Source: Lunularia cruciata (lineage: Eukaryota > Streptophyta > Marchantiopsida > Lunulariales > Lunulariaceae). From it: a stretch of 64,000 bases of DNA. Both the position numbers and the translations under genes were made by a program. This document shows positions 58,351-64,000 of the stretch, one piece after another. The notes beneath the pieces are model-generated. The model had not been told where the DNA came from. It saw nothing but the letters and a program-made list of their open reading frames with translations, and did no database searches. The first letter of the stretch is position 1, and the number at the start of each line of letters is the position of its first letter. The DNA is taken from NCBI GenBank assembly GCA_948567375.1, contig OX419761.1, forward strand, positions 23,376,501 through 23,440,500, given 5' to 3'.

Positions 58351-58860
58351 CTAATCTTGAGAACTAGCTGATGAAAGTGGTAGTATTTCTATAGTTGTAC
58401 TAAGACTCTCTCCAAGATCCTTCACCAAAGTCTCCAAAAGTGATTTTACTCTTCTACAATCATGTCTTTTTGGAAGTCCTTCAACTCCACAAACCTCACA
58501 CAACTCCTTGGTCTTAGATCTTGTCCCTCCCAATCTTGGTGAAGAAGGTCCAACATGCAAACCCAAGTCAATTAAGCCTCTTTTTTCCCTCAATCTCTTG
58601 CTCTCAAAGGTCAATGGACATGAACTTGCCTTATGTCCCTTCTCTCCACACAAAAAGCACTTAGACTCACTCTTTCCTCCAAGTGGTGTAGGTTTTTGGA
58701 TCCTCTCAACACTCTCTTCAAATTCTATTGTAAACTCTCTTTTCCTCAAGTACACCTATACAATCACCTCAAACCCTTGGGGAACCTTGCATAATGTCAA
58801 TTTCTACTCTTGATGACCCTCCATATTCCCAAGATGAATCTAAACACTCAAACATGCTTT
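58351..58860 (-). pseudogene. Pre-gag zinc-knuckle ORF of F2
   Basis: Second copy of the extra ORF. The 134-codon frame 58351-58755 includes the intact knuckle CFLCGEKGHKASSC and the cluster CEVCGVEGLPKRHDC. The upstream part, to about 58860, has stops. Its persistence in both copies fits a coding role, though the copies are young. Confidence 0.7.
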
Positions 58861-59641
58861 TTGTTGATCTCAAACTCCTCACAATGTCATTCAAATCTCC
58901 CAGCCAATATATCAAAGTCGTCTGAAATTTTGCTCACTTGATCACAACTCTAGGGCATCTATCCTTGCAAAATTTTGGATCTTTTAATCGCGCCATTTGG
59001 TCTAGATACATTTCTATTCAACACATATATTTCAGATTTGATCTGAAAACCACCCCCTCCCTTCAAAAACTCATAACTCCCTGCGCAAGAATGATCTCTC
59101 TCTATTTTTTGTGGCAACAAGTAGGATATAATGCACTGAATTTTCTTGGAAATTTTCAAGACAATTCACTGAAAATTGAAGAAATGGCAGACTGTGTACA
59201 ATTTATAGAGAGCATGCAGTTGCGGGAGCACTTTACCCTATCAACTTTCAAAAATTCTAGCCCAGTGCGCATAGTAGCTCTCACAATAATTTTAAGTGCG
59301 CTTACTGAAAGATAACCCAGCTATCATGTGTAGAAATTTCAAGTCCAGATCTCAAACTTGAGATTTTGCCCAAAATCACCTTAATCCCCAAAATCTGCAA
59401 TCCACCTCACACAATCTCTCCAATTCCTCTCATGTGTACAAGATGTACAAAATCACCTCAAAGACATCATAATGAACTATAGGGTATACAAATGGATCTT
59501 GGTTCTCTAACATAAGTTCAGCACTCTCCTCTCCTAATGTTCTCTCCAAGTGAGCTCTCATAGCCTCCTTCTGCCTAATGTAGAATTGAACGCGAAACAT
59601 TATCTTGCCTTCTAGAGAGGTCCCGCCAACGGAACCAAAAA

Positions 59642-59803
59642 TGTGAGCCGGCCTGTCTCACTTAGGATGAACCTCTGATGACTATTATGGTAGCGCACCA
59701 TGGACTAAGAAGGCAAGGAATCCCAACTCCATCATACTCCTCCAAGGCTAACACTCCAAGACTCAAGACATTGCTCACTAGAGAACTCAATGAGAGAGAG
59801 AGA
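59642..59803 (-). repeat. LTR fragment of F2
   Basis: The first 162 bp (on + strand) of the F LTR, starting TGTGAGCCGGCC. At about 59803 it joins H2 sequence directly. Confidence 0.85.
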
Positions 59804-61335
59804 GTTGTGTTCCACCCCTCCACTGAAGGCACAACTTCCTCGATCAAAATTGCTTCATATCAACTTTGTGTTACACTCACAAATGCAGAATACTAACAAC
59901 ACTACAATTCCTCTCAGACCTGTCAAGGCATTGCTCCGATGCACTTCACTCAGGATCAAACACACAGAATGAAGATCAAGGCTGTAGATTCCAACATCCA
60001 TAGACACACTGACTTGCTCTTTGGAATTCTCCACACACTCACAAACACAAACAAAAAATTGACAATCGGAATTAAGCTTAAGCGACGAGTACTGAGAACA
60101 ACACTTTGCTTTATCTATCTTCAGAAAGTTGAATACTAAATAACATAAGACTACAAATGCTCCCCTTAAATACTGAAGCAAATGGTAGACTCGCCTACCT
60201 AGGCACCGCTTCTTAACATCTCTTTTTACCTATAGATCCCAAGGGACAATCTATCTCTTCATATCTGTCTCTTCCTATCTCAAAATCAACGTTTATTTTG
60301 ATCCGATGACTACCTCATCATCGGCTTCCAAACCCGATGATCTTCCTATTACTTCACCTTCTTTGGGTATGGCTACATCTACCAAATCCTTCACTAATTC
60401 TACAACTTCTACACTACAATCTACAATTGAACTCTGGGTTACTCCATCTACTGCTTTATCTCTTGACCCACTCTTCTCTAAAGTGTCAATTATCAAGTCC
60501 GATGAAACCTGTACTCCTACTTCTGCAACATCGGGTCTAATTACAATCTATTCCTTTGCTAATTCTACTATATCCTCATCACAAATTGTAATTGAAAGCA
60601 TGGGTACACTATCTATGCCTTCAATTTGTAACACCCTTTCCCCTAATCACTCATGTTATTGACCCGAAGATACTTACAATCTTATCTTGCACTTCCGGTT
60701 TATTCACTACTGCTACTTCTCCTTCAATTCCTATTCCATCTTCAATCGGAACTGAAATTGAAGTCACGAGTATCCTAACTATGTATTCTTTCTCTATCCT
60801 AACTCTCTCTAATGCCTCTGGCAAGATTCCCAAATTCATCTTCATTGCACTCCGAGGTCCGACTATCTCAGATACAGTCATCTTTGTCTTGAGGCATAGA
60901 AACTTCTAACCCAAAGTTGTGTACACCTGAAATCCGAAGACGCCAACCCAAAGTCCAAAGACCGCTTTGTACAGTTACTCCTAAAACTTTAAATACTTGT
61001 AACTTCTTCTACAAATCTCCAAACTTTACGATTTTGGTGGCAACGGAAAGCCCTGAACATGACGCTTCCAACGAGATATATCACGTTTGATTTGGACTTG
61101 TAAACATTGAGATATAGCCCCCACAAGAATCTCGACCTATAACTTCCATTCCTCCTTCGGGTCTGCCCTCTTTCAATCCTGGTTGAGTCCGTCTTCATTT
61201 GACACAAAGTTGACTTCTTCGGGTTTTGATCAAAATACAAATTTCCTCTCATTTCTTCTCCATTTGGTTTCAATTTGGTTTCAGCAAGGCACTTCTTCTT
61301 CAAAACTGTCCAAAATGAAAAATGTGGGTATCACA
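59804..61335 (-). mobile_element. Element H2: inverted, truncated second copy of H
   Basis: On the - strand the unit starts at 61335 with TGTGATACCCACATTTTT, matching the start of H (TGTGGTGCCCACATTTTT). It ends at 59804 opposite H position about 55714. The C-terminal ORF part (60293-60496, AIPKEGEVIGRSSGLEADDE) and TATA-like box are conserved. The large N-terminal domain of H is absent or replaced by different sequence, so H2 is a shorter or diverged variant. It abuts the G LTR at 61336. Confidence 0.75.
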
Positions 61336-62023
61336 TAACATCTAGAATGATATTATACATGATGGTCAAAATAAATCAGATAGAAGTATCACCAAAAGAG
61401 TACTTCTGCTAATAGAGCAGAAACCAAAATAGACTTGAGAACCTTAGAACCAATAGCTAGACATATGATTTAAAGGTGAAAATTGGTTTAATAACATCTT
61501 GCACTCTGGAAGGGTGTTACACATGATGGACTAAATAGATCAAAAAGAGATATCACCAAAAGTGGACTTCTACTAATAGAGTAAGAACCAAAATATGCCT
61601 GAAATCTTTGAAGGTAATTTCGGAGGCCTAAATGGATGAATTAGGCCTAAAAAGTGTGCAGACCTCTCCCTCTTCCTAATAGCAGAAAGGCTGGCCTTCC
61701 CTCCCTCCTGGTTTGTCTTGTTGAGAGCTTTCTAATGGTACCTTAAGTGATTCTGAGACTCCTACAAGAATATTCCCTAAAAGATTCTCTCCAATCAAAG
61801 CTTGTTTGACCAACCAGATAGGACCTAGACCAACATGTCACACATCCAAGTTAGTAATCCAAGGGTGGAGCTTGATGACATGTCACCTATCTGTGTGCCT
61901 AATCCTATGGTGGAGCTTCCTTGGAGGAGATCCTCTTTGTCTATATAATAAAGAGAAGATGCTCCTTTGGGGCACCAAATGTTGAGTGTGTTTTCTCTCT
62001 TCTCTTGTCCTCAGAGTATTACA
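61336..62023 (+). repeat. 3' LTR of element G, 5'-truncated
   Basis: 688 bp of B-family LTR from TAACATCTAGAATG to CAGAGTATTACA. About 40 bp at its start are missing where H2 ends. Confidence 0.9.
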
Positions 62024-62039
62024 ATGTGACACTACAAAT

Positions 62040-62460
62040 GACATGACATCTCAATCTCTCCAACACCTCTAACAAATGTTTCTCATGCTCCTCCACAATA
62101 GTGATATAGACCAAAATGTTATCAATATAGCACAAAGTAAAATCTGATCCAGTTAAGATCATGTCTATGATCCTCTAGAACTCGGCAAGAGCATTCTTTC
62201 ACCCAAATGGTAAGATCATCCACTAATATAACATCCTTGCCATGAGTATCAATAGCCCAAAATAAGTCTTGGACTTATCTTCCTCCTTGATCGGCAATTG
62301 ATGATATCTTGCTCAAAGATCCAAAGTACTGAAGACCTTTGCATGCCCAATGGCATCAAAGATCTTCTTTAGTGTAGGCATGGCATATCAATTTGCCCTA
62401 GTTTTTCAGGTGATAAGATGGTAATCTCCACACATCCACATATCCATGTAGTTACCATGC
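62040..62460 (-). pseudogene. RT fragment of E2
   Basis: The catalytic block reads CYIDNILVY at about 62095-62125, with Asn for the second Asp. Flanking sequence aligns with E at 35760-36150. It is truncated on the left by the G LTR junction. Confidence 0.8.
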
Positions 62461-62779
62461 ATATCCTTCTTGGTTGGCATCATTGTAGCTGATGCATACT
62501 CTCCATGTGAAATCTCCACCAAACTAGCCTCAAAAAGGTCTCCACTCCAACTCCGTATCTCCATGTCACTAAGGACGTCAAAAAACTAGTGTATCGCTAT
62601 TCAACATAATCCAAATACTAGGTCCTTTCAAAGCATCCAAATCCCTCATATTGAAGGCAAAACAACCCATGGAGCTCCTCAAGAACCTCCAAACTCTTTT
62701 TTTCCCCTCTTATAAGCTTGGGTCCTAGATTTGGCTCCCAAGTATCCTTTGTAATTGATGTAAGAGTGGAAGATGTACT

Positions 62780-64000
62780 AATTGGATACTACATTGAGCC
62801 CTTGGGAGTAATAGTATTGTGCCTCCAACCACTAGAGGTCCCAATCTCTGTGTAAAAAACTCCCTCCACTTTGGCTACAAGCTCCATACGTCCTCTAGTT
62901 GCATCCCAAGTAGACCAAGGATGTAATCTAAGTAGACCACACTCACCAAGATGGACTCCAAGTAATCTACTCTCCCTAGTAGCCACTGGTTTTGTCCCTA
63001 GAACACCCTATCCACTCGGTCCATTGCCCTTAACATGTGCTTGAATTGTCTTGATAAACAGAAAGCTCACAAGTGTCCAAGTGGTGATGCATATCAAGTG
63101 CATCCTACGTTGCTCTACCAAGCAAAGGCTCACAATCTAGGTCAAACAATTCAGTTCCATAGCTTGACCTAACACCTAATGCCTAGATGCCTCTTACATT
63201 GCTGGAATAGGAGTAATACTAGTGAAAAAACCCATCACCCACTCTCTCTCATCAACATTGGGCTCCACTAATGGCTATAACTATGAGTCCCAAACAAGTC
63301 AAGGACCTCTCTCTTGAAAAGCATGGGAGCATGGGAAACTCATAAGTGTGGGAAAAGTAGCTCCAAGCTATCTAGTTAGGTTCACCACTGCCATAAGTGA
63401 CCTATCAACCACTACTACCATCTGAGACTAATGCTTAAGATTCAAGATGTCATCAACAGTGAGGTAGTCTAGTCATTGAATCCCATCATAAGCATGCTAT
63501 AGAATCTCTTTGGGCAATAGATTCATCTACCAAAGATGAAGACAATGAGCCAATGATCCCACTTTGGCTGTATCCAATAACATGGCAAGTCCCATCCAAG
63601 AATGGACCTGATGTGTACTCACCACCACTTGGGTACAAGAATCACCCATCAAAGGAACGTTCTTAGAAATGTGAGTGGGAGAAATGGATTGATGAACCTA
63701 GAGATGTCATAGTATACATAACATCTTCCAAAACACACCAAAAGGGATATTTTGAAGACCCAAACCTCAAGCAACATGTGTATGTCCCTGACATGGCCAT
63801 CCAAAAATCACCAAATGAATGGGACTATGTCTTTCTAGGTCATGCGCCCCCAACAAGAAAATGTTTGCTGGTAGGGTCTTTTGGTAACCCTTGACTGTTG
63901 ATATTGGTAATAATTTATGGTATTGATAGGCCAAGTGTGCCACATAATGTAGAGAGACTCACCTAAACGTCTCATCTCTCCCCATATACAAGTACCTCTA
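62780..64000 (-). pseudogene. C5-cytosine methyltransferase of E2, PCQ intact
   Basis: Motif II (YMGRDE, near 63975) through motif X (LGQAMEL, 63152-63172) are in one reading frame without frameshift. Motif IV reads IFGWPCQGHT with the catalytic Cys codon at 63791-63793. Motif VI is KNVP (63653-63664). Motif VIII is VGSLAH (63545-63562). Several in-frame stops still disable it. Motif I would lie just beyond the window end. The order and spacing match E. Confidence 0.9.

Larger units (their letters stand above)
57065..59803 (-). mobile_element. Element F2: truncated F-family copy inside G
   Basis: A - strand fragment contains the start of the 5' LTR, PBS, leader, pre-gag ORF and complete gag, very similar to F. 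It is cut at the left just after gag and at the right inside the LTR (about 59803). No TSD exists because both ends are truncated. RT and integrase are missing. Confidence 0.88.
51177..62023 (+). mobile_element. Element G: rearranged B-family element
   Basis: B-family LTRs in + orientation lie at 51177-51888 and 61336-62023. The interval has PBS, pre-gag ORF, gag (split by H) and the start of protease, then F2 and inverted H2 in place of RT, RNase H and integrase. The flanks ATGCA and ATGTG do not give a clean TSD, so the two LTRs may come from different copies or the element was rearranged after insertion. It divides E from E2. Confidence 0.75.
62029..64000 (-). mobile_element. Element E2: second copy of the methyltransferase element, partial
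   Basis: A - strand copy of the E region 35755-37630 starts next to the G LTR and continues beyond the window. It covers part of RT and the methyltransferase. It differs from E in many positions, so it is an independent insertion or an older duplicate. Confidence 0.88.

Noticed and set aside
51172-62028. TSD for element G
   Set aside because: ATGCA and ATGTG match at only three of five positions, so a target duplication is not supported.

Overview
This window is plant nuclear DNA made almost entirely of nested, decayed LTR retrotransposons. I found no intact host gene, tRNA or rRNA. The mix of Ty3/gypsy chromoviruses, OTA-type (Athila/Tat-like) Ty3/gypsy elements, initiator-Met-tRNA-type primer sites, AT-rich spacers and long nesting suggests a very large plant genome. 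A gymnosperm is my best guess and a fern is possible; this is inference, because nothing here fixes the species.

Layout. 1-4260 is a compositionally distinct, CpG-rich stretch with no convincing gene, ending near a nested palindrome. 4261-7142 is AT-rich spacer. Element A (7148-19984, + strand chromovirus, TSD TCATC) contains element B (7646-14225, - strand chromovirus of another family, TSD AAGTA) and a solo B-family LTR (15306-16061, TSD ATTAG). 19990-22167 is AT-rich. Element C (22168-about 27944, -) is a heavily decayed relative of A carrying an old B-type LTR. 27945-31100 is AT-rich. Element D (about 31100-32597, +) is a pol relic related to B.

Element E (about 32698-51176, -) is the most interesting. 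It is a Ty3/gypsy element whose inferred order is gag, protease, C5-cytosine DNA methyltransferase (motifs I, II, IV, VI, VIII and X recognisable), reverse transcriptase, RNase H, integrase, PHD-type finger. Its gag is interrupted twice by family F: a full-length OTA-like element F (39850-47551, 4-bp TSD GATC) and a solo F LTR (47641-48330, 4-bp TSD GTCC). A second E-family copy, E2, occupies 62029-64000 and runs off the window. It keeps the PCQ catalytic motif that copy E has lost.

Between E and E2 lies G (51177-62023, +), a rearranged B-family element. Its gag is split by H (52692-56018), a 3.3-kb unit with TG/CA ends and a perfect 5-bp TSD that carries a long decayed coding frame of unknown function upstream of a TATA-like box. 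G also holds a truncated F copy (F2, 57065-59803) and an inverted, truncated second H copy (H2, 59804-61335).

The genes do not form a host pathway; each set belongs to one mobile element. The elements differ in putative chromatin modules: A, B and C carry a chromodomain after integrase, E carries a methyltransferase plus a PHD-type finger, and F carries neither but has an extra zinc-knuckle ORF before gag.
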